IMG/VR virus record: IMGVR_UViG_3300020200_000030
Location: 1-60,648 of that record
Reading direction: 5' to 3' (one strand)
DNA from: a virus
Length of the DNA: 60,648 bases
Numbering within the stretch: position 1 is the stretch's first letter; the number at the start of each line of letters is the position of its first letter. The translations under genes and the position numbers were made by a program. The notes below the pieces were generated by a model, which saw nothing but the letters and a program-made list of their open reading frames with translations, was not told the origin of the DNA and did no database searches. Shown piece after piece: positions 46,390 to 53,273 of this stretch.

Positions 46390-46629
46390 ATGAGTTGCGG
46401 CTGCGATCAAAACCAATCATTCGAGAGACAACCAGTTCACAATCCTTTATTGGATTATGATAATCCTAATTCTTTGAACGGGAGAAGAATTTTACATAGT
46501 AATGGTACAGCATTGGAAATCATATCTCCAATTTTGAATCAAAATGATAAAAGATTGATAGGGTTCACAACCAGAAATTCATCGGGGAAATTACTTAGAA
46601 TTTTTGCCGAAGATGTAGTTAGAATTTAA
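46390..46629 (+). CDS. Small Cys-motif protein, paralogue A
   Basis: A 79-residue protein starting MSCGCDQNQSF. The N-terminal C-x-C is followed by a beta domain: GRRILHSNGTALEIISPILN and GKLLRIFAEDVVRI. It is a tandem paralogue of the gene at 46685, sharing C-G-C near the N-terminus, the H-S-x-G-x-x-L-x-I-x-S-P-I core and the R-I-F-A-[EK]-D-V end. No family recognised. The C-x-C might bind metal or be lipidated only with a signal peptide, which is absent. Confidence 0.55.
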   Translation: MSCGCDQNQSFERQPVHNPLLDYDNPNSLNGRRILHSNGTALEIISPILNQNDKRLIGFTTRNSSGKLLRIFAEDVVRI

Positions 46630-46653
46630 TTTGAAATTTTATTTTGAGTGAAC

Positions 46654-46661
46654 GATATATA
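46654..46661 (+). promoter_or_regulatory. GATATATA late-promoter-like element
   Basis: An exact GATATATA with TATATA starting 29 nt before the ATG at 46685, lying between the two paralogues. Confidence 0.55.
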
Positions 46662-46684
46662 GATAAATTTTAAACAAACATAAT

Positions 46685-46921
46685 ATGGGCTGCGGCTGTA
46701 ATCAAATGAATCACGAACAAGGAGCACAAATGGTTTCTTCGAACCATGAAATAATTCATGATGAATTAACCGGAAAAAATATCAGACATTCTACCGGAAA
46801 GATTTTAACCATCTCTTCGCCGATTAGAGACATAAATGGTGATATTATAGGATATATAACCAATAACCAAGAAGGAAAGGTTATTCGCATTTTCGCAAAA
46901 GATGTGTCAGAAGTTCTTTAA
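46685..46921 (+). CDS. Small Cys-motif protein, paralogue B
   Basis: A 78-residue protein starting MGCGCNQMNHEQGA, paralogous to the gene at 46390. Conserved core: IRHSTGKILTISSPIRDING and GKVIRIFAKDVSEVL. Each copy appears to have its own leader, and this one has a late-type promoter element. Function unknown. The paired arrangement suggests duplication with retention, perhaps for partner-specific roles. Confidence 0.55.
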   Translation: MGCGCNQMNHEQGAQMVSSNHEIIHDELTGKNIRHSTGKILTISSPIRDINGDIIGYITNNQEGKVIRIFAKDVSEVL

Positions 46922-46935
46922 AAAAAATTGAAATT

Positions 46936-47394
46936 ATGTTTTTTCCAACCGGCAAAACCACACAAGGACACACAGTAGTTTGTTTATGTTGCTGTGACGA
47001 CCTTCCTTATCATGAATCTAAAAACAATTCTCCGGAAGAAATTTTAGAATCTCTCTGTGAGTGGATGGTTGAAAATTCATATTGTACCGAAAATTGGCAG
47101 GTAGAAAATTACGTTCGTGAATGTGGTTATCCGAAATACAAGATGGAGGAGAGCGAAGGGGGAATGGCTAGTTTGAACTCAACCCCGGGGATGGGACCGG
47201 TGACACCACCAACAGGTCCAGGAACAAATGTAAATTTTTACGATGCCTCCAAGCAAGGATCTGGAGATAAATTTGACACTTTAACGGTAGGAACAAATTC
47301 TTCAACAATAAAATCTAAAGGAAAAAAACCAAGAAAAAGAATTATTCAATCATTTTCTGACTTTTTGGAAACAACTAAGAAATTTCAAAATTAA
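46936..47394 (+). CDS. Cys-rich protein with C-terminal targeting-like peptide
   Basis: A 152-residue protein. The N-terminus has VVCLCCCDDLPYHES and further Cys residues (C40s-70s region), suggesting a metal-binding domain. The middle is a Gly/Pro/Thr-rich linker (GMGPVTPPTGPG, GSGDKF), a style found in T4-like head-associated proteins. The end IIQSFSDFLETTKKFQN resembles the N-terminal F-x-x-F peptides but is C-terminal. Function unknown; an association with the prohead is inference from this peptide and the neighbours. Confidence 0.5.
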   Translation: MFFPTGKTTQGHTVVCLCCCDDLPYHESKNNSPEEILESLCEWMVENSYCTENWQVENYVRECGYPKYKMEESEGGMASLNSTPGMGPVTPPTGPGTNVNFYDASKQGSGDKFDTLTVGTNSSTIKSKGKKPRKRIIQSFSDFLETTKKFQN

Positions 47395-47398
47395 AAAA

Positions 47399-47408
47399 GA
47401 TATATATA
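47399..47408 (+). promoter_or_regulatory. GATATATATA late-promoter-like element
   Basis: GATATATATA with TATATA starting 21 nt before the ATG at 47422. Confidence 0.55.
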
Positions 47409-47421
47409 AAAAAACCCACAG

Positions 47422-48807
47422 ATGAAAAACAAAATTTTAAACTTCGACCAATTTTCTTCGATATATGAATCTGAATTTTATATTAAAGAATCTGAATCTT
47501 CTGGAAGTAAAATAGACATAGGGCTTGATGATCTAGCGGTTAGTTCTGAACAAATAGCTGATGTAATGGCAGAGCTCGATCCTAAAGCAATTAAAGAAAG
47601 TGGGACAGGTATTAGTGCATACGGTTCAATTAAACCGGGAGAAAAAGGAGACAGGGTTAAATGGCTTCAAGGAATACTTGGATTTGAAGGTAAAGATGTA
47701 GATGGGGATTTTGGGCCAAAAACAATAAAAGCCGTTAAAGATTTTCAAAAAAATAATAAACTCACTGTAGATGGAAAAGTTGGTGTCCAAACTTTGCAAA
47801 AAATGGTTGATGTTTTGAAAGTTCCCACTGAAAAACAAAGTGAAATAAATAAATTGTTAGAAGATTTAAGGGCAAAAATGCCTCCGGAATTGTTAGCTCT
47901 TTACGAAGTTTACATCGTTAATACGGATAAATCCGGAAATAATAAAAAAATAATTTTAATACCAAAAAAAGGTGCTCAAGAAAAAGTACAAGCAGCAAGA
48001 GAAAGTGGTATGGCAGAAGGATTAAAATTGTTACTTGAGGGGGTTAAATATGCTGGCAAGGCAATTATTTGGACTGGAGCCGCTATTGTTCTAGTTACTT
48101 TAGAAACAGCTAATGCTATGATATCCGGAATCACTGCTATTTCTAAAATGGTATTGGGTGGAGCTGCTTATGTTGCAGGTGTAGCAGTTCAGGGACTTAT
48201 GGAATTCGGAAAATGGATTGCTAGCGTGGGAGAAAAAGCTTGGGAGGGCCTCAAAGATGCATCTACAGAAATTTGGAAAGGTGTATGTGATGCTGTTACA
48301 CTTCTTGGTAAAGCATCTCTCAAAATTGTATATGGCTTTATACAAGGAGCCCAAGCCGTTGCTTATACACTCGCTGGTGTTGCATTAACAATTTTCCAAG
48401 CAGCAGCTAACACGTTTGATGCAGCCGTCAAAGGTGTAATCTCAGCTGCAAAAGAAGTAAAAACTTTTGTAGTAAACGCAGTTAAAGCAATTGGTGATGG
48501 AATCACAAAGGTGAAGGAGACACTAAAAGCAGGTTTTCAATATGCTGTTGATGTTACAAAGAAAGCTTTGCAAGGGGCTATTCAAGGGGTTAAGAATTTT
48601 GGAAAAAGCGTTGTTGCAGCAACAGAAAGAGCTTACAGCGGGGCTGTTAGCTGGCTATCATCTATGTATGAAAAAGGAAAGAAATTCTTTGAATCTACTA
48701 TGTATGAAGTCTATGGTTCAGAATTCTTAAACGAAAATCGTCATTTAATAGAATTTGGAGAACTTGAGTTTTCTTTATTATCTGATGACTTGGATTGGAG
48801 ATTGTAA
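47422..48807 (+). CDS. Peptidoglycan-binding protein with long hydrophobic helical region and targeting-like N-terminus
   Basis: A 461-residue protein. It starts MKNKILNFDQFSSIYE then SEF, matching the shared peptide with an I-Y-E site. Residues about 69-135 are a PG_binding_1 domain (GEKGDRVKWLQGILG, DVDGDFGPKTIKAVKDFQKN, LTVDGKVGVQTLQKM). Residues about 206-425 are Ala/Gly/Val-rich, with long hydrophobic or amphipathic helices (IIWTGAAIVLVTLETANAM, MVLGGAAYVAGVAVQGLMEF) in apolin-like or tape-measure-like style. No lytic catalytic motif is seen. A protein that is packaged, binds peptidoglycan and inserts in membranes could form a DNA-ejection conduit, as the ejected proteins of other phages do. 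That role is inference. Confidence 0.62.
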   Translation: MKNKILNFDQFSSIYESEFYIKESESSGSKIDIGLDDLAVSSEQIADVMAELDPKAIKESGTGISAYGSIKPGEKGDRVKWLQGILGFEGKDVDGDFGPKTIKAVKDFQKNNKLTVDGKVGVQTLQKMVDVLKVPTEKQSEINKLLEDLRAKMPPELLALYEVYIVNTDKSGNNKKIILIPKKGAQEKVQAARESGMAEGLKLLLEGVKYAGKAIIWTGAAIVLVTLETANAMISGITAISKMVLGGAAYVAGVAVQGLMEFGKWIASVGEKAWEGLKDASTEIWKGVCDAVTLLGKASLKIVYGFIQGAQAVAYTLAGVALTIFQAAANTFDAAVKGVISAAKEVKTFVVNAVKAIGDGITKVKETLKAGFQYAVDVTKKALQGAIQGVKNFGKSVVAATERAYSGAVSWLSSMYEKGKKFFESTMYEVYGSEFLNENRHLIEFGELEFSLLSDDLDWRL

Positions 48808-48831
48808 AAATCAAACTTTCACTTATTTCAA

Positions 48832-48860
48832 AAACCAGATCGTTAGGTCTGGTTTTTTTT
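48832..48860 (+). terminator. Rho-independent terminator
   Basis: An 8-bp stem AAACCAGA / TCTGGTTT with an 8-nt loop, followed by a run of eight T residues. It ends the accessory block before the hsp20 control region. Confidence 0.9.
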
Positions 48861-48876
48861 GTTGGTACTAAGACTT

Positions 48877-48974
48877 CGACAAAATTGTTGAATTTATCTG
48901 TCCTGCATAGAATTCCCTTTTATTAATGTCTTGACAAATTGTCACCTTTTTTTTAAAAAATAAGACAAATTGTC
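48877..48974 (+). promoter_or_regulatory. Cluster of palindromic operator-like sites upstream of hsp20
   Basis: Two perfect palindromes, TGACAAATTGTCA (48932-48944) and GACAAATTGTC (48964-48974), are 31 bp apart centre to centre. A third, imperfect copy, CGACAAAATTGTTG (48877-48890), lies 54 bp further up. The spacings are near whole helical turns. A Bacteroidota-type promoter-like pair, TTG at 48970-48972 and TAAATTTTG at 48991-48999 (18-bp gap), overlaps the downstream site. This suggests control of hsp20 by a repressor or activator not identified here. Confidence 0.6.
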
Positions 48975-49017
48975 GAAAATTAATGTGGAATAAATTTTGG
49001 AACAAAATTCGATTATT

Positions 49018-49038
49018 AAATGTTAAAAAATAACATTT
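49018..49038 (+). promoter_or_regulatory. Hairpin touching the hsp20 start codon, possible RNA thermometer
   Basis: A perfect 8-bp AT-rich stem, AAATGTTA / TAACATTT, with an AAAAA loop ends immediately before the ATG at 49039. Weak stems that cover translation starts are used as heat-melting switches in some small heat shock genes. Stability and function are untested. Confidence 0.45.
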
Positions 49039-49395
49039 ATGAACAAATACCGTTTTTATCACCCTCTTGAGATGATGGATAGAATCTTATCCAACGATCT
49101 CGGTTTAGTTGATTCTGTAGATTACCAGGTCAACGAACAAGAAAATTCTTTGGAAGCCGAATTTAAAGTTCCAGGATTCGCCCAAAAAGAAATCTCATTG
49201 GAAGTAACTGATAACGTACTTCTGGTGGAGGCGAAATCCGAAACCAATAAATGGTCCAACGGATTTTCTAAAAAATACAAATTGCCGGAGAATGTGGATG
49301 GGTCTAAAATGGAGGCCAAATTAGAAAACGGCATTCTTTCTCTAAGAATCCCGAAGAAAAAGCAGGCTATCTCAAAGAAAATCGCGGTCCTCTAA
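49039..49395 (+). CDS. Small heat shock protein (Hsp20/alpha-crystallin family)
   Basis: A 118-residue small heat shock protein, an ATP-independent holdase that keeps unfolding proteins soluble. It is almost all alpha-crystallin domain: EAEFKVPGFAQKEISLEVTD, LLVEAKSETN, KYKLPENVDGSKMEAKLENG and ILSLRIPKKK, the last two forming the A-x-L-x-N-G-[IV]-L-x-[IL]-x-[IV]-P hallmark. The N-terminal arm is short (about 30 residues) and there is a C-terminal I-A-V-L, an I-x-V-like oligomerisation motif. Small Hsps occur in several T4-like phages. The gene stands alone between terminators, with operators and a hairpin before it. Confidence 0.88.
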   Translation: MNKYRFYHPLEMMDRILSNDLGLVDSVDYQVNEQENSLEAEFKVPGFAQKEISLEVTDNVLLVEAKSETNKWSNGFSKKYKLPENVDGSKMEAKLENGILSLRIPKKKQAISKKIAVL

Positions 49396-49420
49396 CCCTA
49401 AATATTCGGCAATTTCACAA

Positions 49421-49451
49421 AAGCTCGTTCGAATTTGAACGGGCTTTTTTA
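49421..49451 (+). terminator. Rho-independent terminator after hsp20
   Basis: A 10-bp stem AAGCTCGTTC / GAACGGGCTT (one G-T pair) with a 6-nt loop and a T-rich tail. Confidence 0.9.
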
Positions 49452-49462
49452 TTTTTAGGCAA

Positions 49463-49864
49463 ATGGAAAGACTGATCCAAGAAGATTATCTTTATAATCC
49501 GTGGAAAATGATGGTTTGTTGTATTCTTCTAAATCAAACAACCAACCAGCAGGTAAGAAAAATTTTAGATCCTTTATTTATTTTAATACCCGATCCCATT
49601 TCTGCTTCACAAATGGAGCCAGAGAAAATCTCAGAAATTATTCTAAGCACCGGATTTTCTTCTGTTAAAAGTCAGAGGATCGTGAACATGAGTAAAAAAT
49701 GGGTGGAAGGATTTGATTCGGTTTTGGAACTTCCTGGTGTTGGCAGATATGCGTCAGATTCTTGGAAAATTTTTGTTGATAAAAATCTCAGCATCCAGGT
49801 GACAGACAAAAAGCTTCAGGCCTATTTGGATTCCGTTTTGGCGTTCCCTGAAAGTGTCTCGTGA
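49463..49864 (+). CDS. MBD4-like HhH-GPD DNA glycosylase
   Basis: A 133-residue base-excision repair glycosylase. The start LIQEDYLYNPWKMMVCCILL NQTT resembles the catalytic domain of MBD4, a G:T and G:U mismatch glycosylase. The helix-hairpin-helix is LPGVGRYA at residues 90-97, followed by SDSWKIF and the catalytic-Asp region QVTDKKL with D115. The EndoIII lyase Lys is replaced (GRY), so a monofunctional glycosylase is expected. Length equals a minimal HhH-GPD domain. The gene overlaps the end of the minus-strand gene by 43 bp (convergent). It may protect the phage genome from deamination; substrate not tested. Confidence 0.75.
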   Translation: MERLIQEDYLYNPWKMMVCCILLNQTTNQQVRKILDPLFILIPDPISASQMEPEKISEIILSTGFSSVKSQRIVNMSKKWVEGFDSVLELPGVGRYASDSWKIFVDKNLSIQVTDKKLQAYLDSVLAFPESVS

Positions 49865-50148
49865 ATTCTCTGTTTGACGTACTTTAAAATTTTCTTCGAA
49901 TTCTTGTGATCTTTGGCGAGTACCTTTTGGAATTCTTCTTCCTCCGCCAATTCATCAAGGTAAGAGTATAAATCAGTGGTGTTGTAAAGATCGTCTACAA
50001 CCCTGGGCATTTGTGTGTAGGCGGGGCGGTAATTTCTAGAATTTACATTGTCTTTGTACCATTCCCCGGGTACTGCCACGCTACCTGGAGCGAAGGCGCT
50101 CCAGTTTTCTGAAACGAAATTTCCGAAACTTTTAAGATTGTCCAACAT
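49822..50148 (-). CDS. Putative small protein with targeting-like N-terminus, minus strand
   Basis: A 108-residue protein on the minus strand beginning MLDNLKSFGNFVSE then NWSAF. S-F-x-x-F-V-S-E closely resembles the T4 internal-protein start (Y-Q-E-F-I-A-E). The rest is a helical charged domain (TDLYSYLDELAEEEEFQKV, HKNSKKILKYVKQRIHETLS). It overlaps the glycosylase gene tail to tail and has a TATATA element just before its ATG, shared with the polymerase gene. No family recognised. A head-cargo role is inference. Confidence 0.5.
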   Translation of the reverse strand: MLDNLKSFGNFVSENWSAFAPGSVAVPGEWYKDNVNSRNYRPAYTQMPRVVDDLYNTTDLYSYLDELAEEEEFQKVLAKDHKNSKKILKYVKQRIHETLSGNAKTESK

Positions 50149-50153
50149 AAGTG

Positions 50154-50160
50154 TATATAT
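50154..50160. promoter_or_regulatory. TATATAT element before polymerase and minus-strand gene
   Basis: TATATA starts 25 nt before the polymerase ATG at 50179, the usual spacing. The reverse-strand ATG (50148) lies only about 11 nt away on the other side, so use in that direction would give an almost leaderless mRNA. Confidence 0.45.
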
Positions 50161-50178
50161 CCATTCAGGATTTCATTT

Positions 50179-51582
50179 ATGATAGTAGATATTGAAAATA
50201 AAGGTGAAGAACTTAAAATTTCGACCTTTACAGAAGAAGGTGGAATCAAATTCATTAACGTTCCAATTCCACCAGAGGAAAGATTTGTATGGCAAATTTG
50301 TTCGCACAGTGATAGGGACCGGGATAAAACTTGGAAAAATTGGGAAGGATCCTCAATCAAAAAGCACAAAAATACGAAGTACGACAAATATCGAATTTTA
50401 CAATTGCTCGAAGAGGCAGATCCAGAACTAACCAAGCCTCTCTGGGAATTCCAAACACCCAAAAAATTCTTTGTGGATATTGAGGTCGAAATGACCGACG
50501 AGATGAAAGATTCTTTGGATACAGAGAAGGCAAAAAATAAAATTTTGTCCATCGGGATAGCCACAGATAAATGCAAATTGATTGTCCTGGGGCTGGATGA
50601 TTTGGACGCCGAACAACAAGGATTGATCTACCAACAGGTCAACGAGTATTTACAACAAACAGGAGACACCTGGGACTTTAAGTACAAAAAGTTTGAGTCT
50701 GAATACGACATGCTTTACACCTTCTTCAAGGATATAGCATCCAAAATGTCAGTCATCACAGGTTGGAACTGGTTTGGTTATGACTGGCCTTATCTTATCA
50801 ATCGGGCGAAGAGGCTTGGGATAGATCCTAAGATCATTTCTCCGAGTGGTTATTTGATTGGTCAAAATCAACTTCCAGCCCACATTCTCATGGTTGACTA
50901 TCTTGAAATTTACAAGAAGTGGGATAGGGTAATAAAAATCAAAGAAAGCAATCGTTTGGATTATGTTGCAGAAAAAGCAACCGGATTGAAAAAAATCCAT
51001 TATGAGGGAACACTCCGAACCCTTTACCAATCGGATTTCACCAAATTCATTTTTTACAACGCAATTGACTGTGCACTGGTTCATTACATCGACAAGAAAT
51101 TAAAGACGATGTTGACCTTCTTTAAAATAGCGAATTTAAACGGGGTTGAGATCAATAGGGCTTTGTCCCCAGTTTGGTCTACCGAGGTGATGATGATGAG
51201 AAAATTTCTTGATCGAAAACAGGTTTTTGTGCAAACAAGAAAGGATGAAAATCACGTCAAATTTGCTGGTGCATATGTCAAAGATCCAATTGTTGGATTG
51301 CACGAATGGGTAGCATGTTATGACTTCGCTTCTCTGTACCCCAACACGATCGTGCAGTGGGGAATCTCGCCCGAGGTTTATAAAGGTAAAAATTTATTGG
51401 ACACAAAAGAAAGTTGGATCAAAACTTCCTCCGGAGCTGTGTTTGGAGGAGACGATGAAGATCCGATTTTGAAGTCGATCATTAAGGACCTGTATGCCAA
51501 AAGAAGACAGGCCAAGGATAAGATGTTAAAACTTCAAATAGAAATCGACCAGTTGGAGAAACAATTAAAAAAATTAACGTAA
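50179..51582 (+). CDS. 43: gp43-type DNA polymerase, N-terminal part only (exonuclease and motif A)
   Basis: A 467-residue family B polymerase fragment. The 3'-5' exonuclease motifs are present: FFVDIEVE (Exo I), ITGWNWFGYDWPYLINR (Exo II), FIFYNAIDCALVHYID (Exo III). Polymerase motif A is CYDFASLYPNT. The protein ends soon after KDLYAKRRQAKDKM in a charged helix (LQIEIDQLEKQLKKLT) with a clean stop, before motif B (Lys-rich O-helix) and motif C (D-T-D). T4 gp43 is 898 residues. A separate gene for the palm/thumb is not in the window. Split gene 43 (43A/43B) is known in some Aeromonas T4-like phages, so a two-piece enzyme is likely; a truncated pseudogene is the alternative. Confidence 0.85.
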   Translation: MIVDIENKGEELKISTFTEEGGIKFINVPIPPEERFVWQICSHSDRDRDKTWKNWEGSSIKKHKNTKYDKYRILQLLEEADPELTKPLWEFQTPKKFFVDIEVEMTDEMKDSLDTEKAKNKILSIGIATDKCKLIVLGLDDLDAEQQGLIYQQVNEYLQQTGDTWDFKYKKFESEYDMLYTFFKDIASKMSVITGWNWFGYDWPYLINRAKRLGIDPKIISPSGYLIGQNQLPAHILMVDYLEIYKKWDRVIKIKESNRLDYVAEKATGLKKIHYEGTLRTLYQSDFTKFIFYNAIDCALVHYIDKKLKTMLTFFKIANLNGVEINRALSPVWSTEVMMMRKFLDRKQVFVQTRKDENHVKFAGAYVKDPIVGLHEWVACYDFASLYPNTIVQWGISPEVYKGKNLLDTKESWIKTSSGAVFGGDDEDPILKSIIKDLYAKRRQAKDKMLKLQIEIDQLEKQLKKLT

Positions 51583-51742
51583 GAATTCCACATCAGACCC
51601 CAAGTTTCTAGGTCGGGCTTGATATATAAAATCCAATGGGAAAAAGAATGATTTATTTGATTGCAAACCTGTCTAGTGGGAAAGATGTACTATCAAATTA
51701 GAAGTAATTATAACACCGAATACAGAAAAATTTAAAAGAAAA
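51583..51742 (+). other. Short non-coding gap after polymerase fragment
   Basis: 160 bp with a GATATATA element at 51621-51628. A 21-codon frame (ATG 51636 to TAG) follows the element but has no recognisable product. A weak inverted pair (AGACC / GGTCG near 51594-51615) is too poor to call a terminator. No intron or endonuclease feature recognised. Confidence 0.4.
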
Positions 51743-52231
51743 ATGGAGAATAAGAATTTTCAACAATGTGCACAGATTGATGTCAATAACGACTATCAAG
51801 ATTTAAGAGAAAAAGGAAATGATGCTTTAGAACTAATCTATAACATGCAGAAATCGATCCAAGAAGAAGTATATGGATACAACTTTGAAGAGATCCGGTC
51901 TTCAATTGGAAAGTTAAAAGAATTTATTGATTGGAACGAGGAAGCAATCCGAGACGAGGACAGGGAAATGCAAAATGCTCTTACCGGAATCCACACTTAT
52001 CCTTCCTGTTGGAAGCCTTGGAAATCAAAACACAAAGAAGCAATGGCAAGATCCCTTTCGGATTTAACTGAAGAGGAATTGAAAGAACTTAGATATGAAT
52101 GGATAGACAAGTTACATTTCATAATGAATGAAGCCATTGCAATTGGATTAACCCCTGAAATGATTACTAACTACTATGTTGCTAAGAATAAGCATAACGT
52201 AGAGAGACAAAATAGACCAGGCGGATATTAA
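51743..52231 (+). CDS. Hypothetical helical protein
   Basis: A 162-residue acidic helical protein of unknown family ([58 protein letters not shown]). It lies between the polymerase fragment and nrdB. A GATATATA element lies about 115 nt upstream. No signal peptide or membrane segment. An insertion next to the polymerase break is possible but it does not look like a homing endonuclease. Confidence 0.5.
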   Translation: MENKNFQQCAQIDVNNDYQDLREKGNDALELIYNMQKSIQEEVYGYNFEEIRSSIGKLKEFIDWNEEAIRDEDREMQNALTGIHTYPSCWKPWKSKHKEAMARSLSDLTEEELKELRYEWIDKLHFIMNEAIAIGLTPEMITNYYVAKNKHNVERQNRPGGY

Positions 52232-52274
52232 TTTACTAAATCTTACTCAAAACATAAAAATAAATAGAAACCCT

Positions 52275-53258
52275 ATGATGGAAGAATATTCGTTACCAGA
52301 ACCGATCCTACAAGAAAATCCAGATCGATTTGTCATTTTCCCAATTCAACACGATGAACTTTGGTCTCAGTATAAGAATCAAATGGCATGCATTTGGACT
52401 GCCGAAGAAATTGATCTTTCTTCAGATCTGGATCATTGGAGAAACGAATTGAACGAGGATGAAAAACATTTCATCAAACACGTTTTGGCCTTCTTCGCAG
52501 CTTCGGATGGAATCGTGAATGAAAATTTGGCAGAGAACTTTGTCAGAGAAGTTCAATACACGGAAGCAAAATTTTTCTACGGGTTTCAAATCATGATGGA
52601 AAACATTCACTCTGAAACCTATTCTTTGTTGATTGATACCTATATTTCTGACCCCCAGGAAAAGCACCGTCTATTTCACGCCATTGAAACTATTCCTGCC
52701 GTGAAGAAAAAAGCAGATTGGGCGCTGAAATGGATTAACTCGCCGCATTTTCAAGAGAGATTGATTGCTTTTGCTGCAGTAGAAGGAATTTTCTTTTCTG
52801 GATCTTTCTGTTCAATCTTTTGGTTGAAGAAAAGAGGTCTGATGCCAGGTCTTTCTTTTTCCAATGAACTAATTTCACGGGACGAGGGACTGCACTGTGA
52901 CTTCGCTGTTCTTCTTCACAATAAATATCTTTCAAACAAAGTTTCGGAAGAGAGAATCAAGGAAATTATTGTCAGCGCCTTGGCCATCGAAAAAGAATTT
53001 ATTTTAGAATCTCTTCCGGTGAGACTGATTGGAATGAACTCTGATCTTATGAGTCAATACCTGGAATTTGTAACAGATAGACTTTTGGTTTCTTTGGGAT
53101 GTTCGAAGGTATATGGGTCGGAAAATCCATTTGACTTCATGACCAACATTTCTTTACAGGGTAAAACCAACTTCTTTGAAAAAAGAGTGGCTGAATATCA
53201 GAAGGCGGGAGTTCTCAATGCATCATCCGATGCTTTTGATTTGGATGTAGATTTCTAA
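52275..53258 (+). CDS. nrdB: Ribonucleotide reductase small subunit NrdB (class Ia)
   Basis: A 327-residue R2 subunit supplying the diferric-tyrosyl radical for dNTP synthesis. Visible metal and radical motifs: [54 protein letters not shown] followed by [11 protein letters not shown] (radical Tyr), [10 protein letters not shown], and [12 protein letters not shown]. The last part of the sequence ([20 protein letters not shown]) includes the tail that carries the radical path to R1. It resembles eukaryotic-type R2 more than E. coli NrdB. Tandem ATGATG start. It precedes nrdA by 15 nt. Confidence 0.95.
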   Translation: MMEEYSLPEPILQENPDRFVIFPIQHDELWSQYKNQMACIWTAEEIDLSSDLDHWRNELNEDEKHFIKHVLAFFAASDGIVNENLAENFVREVQYTEAKFFYGFQIMMENIHSETYSLLIDTYISDPQEKHRLFHAIETIPAVKKKADWALKWINSPHFQERLIAFAAVEGIFFSGSFCSIFWLKKRGLMPGLSFSNELISRDEGLHCDFAVLLHNKYLSNKVSEERIKEIIVSALAIEKEFILESLPVRLIGMNSDLMSQYLEFVTDRLLVSLGCSKVYGSENPFDFMTNISLQGKTNFFEKRVAEYQKAGVLNASSDAFDLDVDF

Positions 53259-53273
53259 AAAAAATTCATAAAA

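Noticed and set aside
51594-51615. Terminator after the polymerase fragment
   Set aside because: The inverted pair is short and imperfect and lacks a T run; only weak evidence.
51583-51742. Group I intron or homing endonuclease remnant between polymerase and next gene
   Set aside because: The gap is only 160 bp, shows no intron core pairing by eye and no endonuclease motif.
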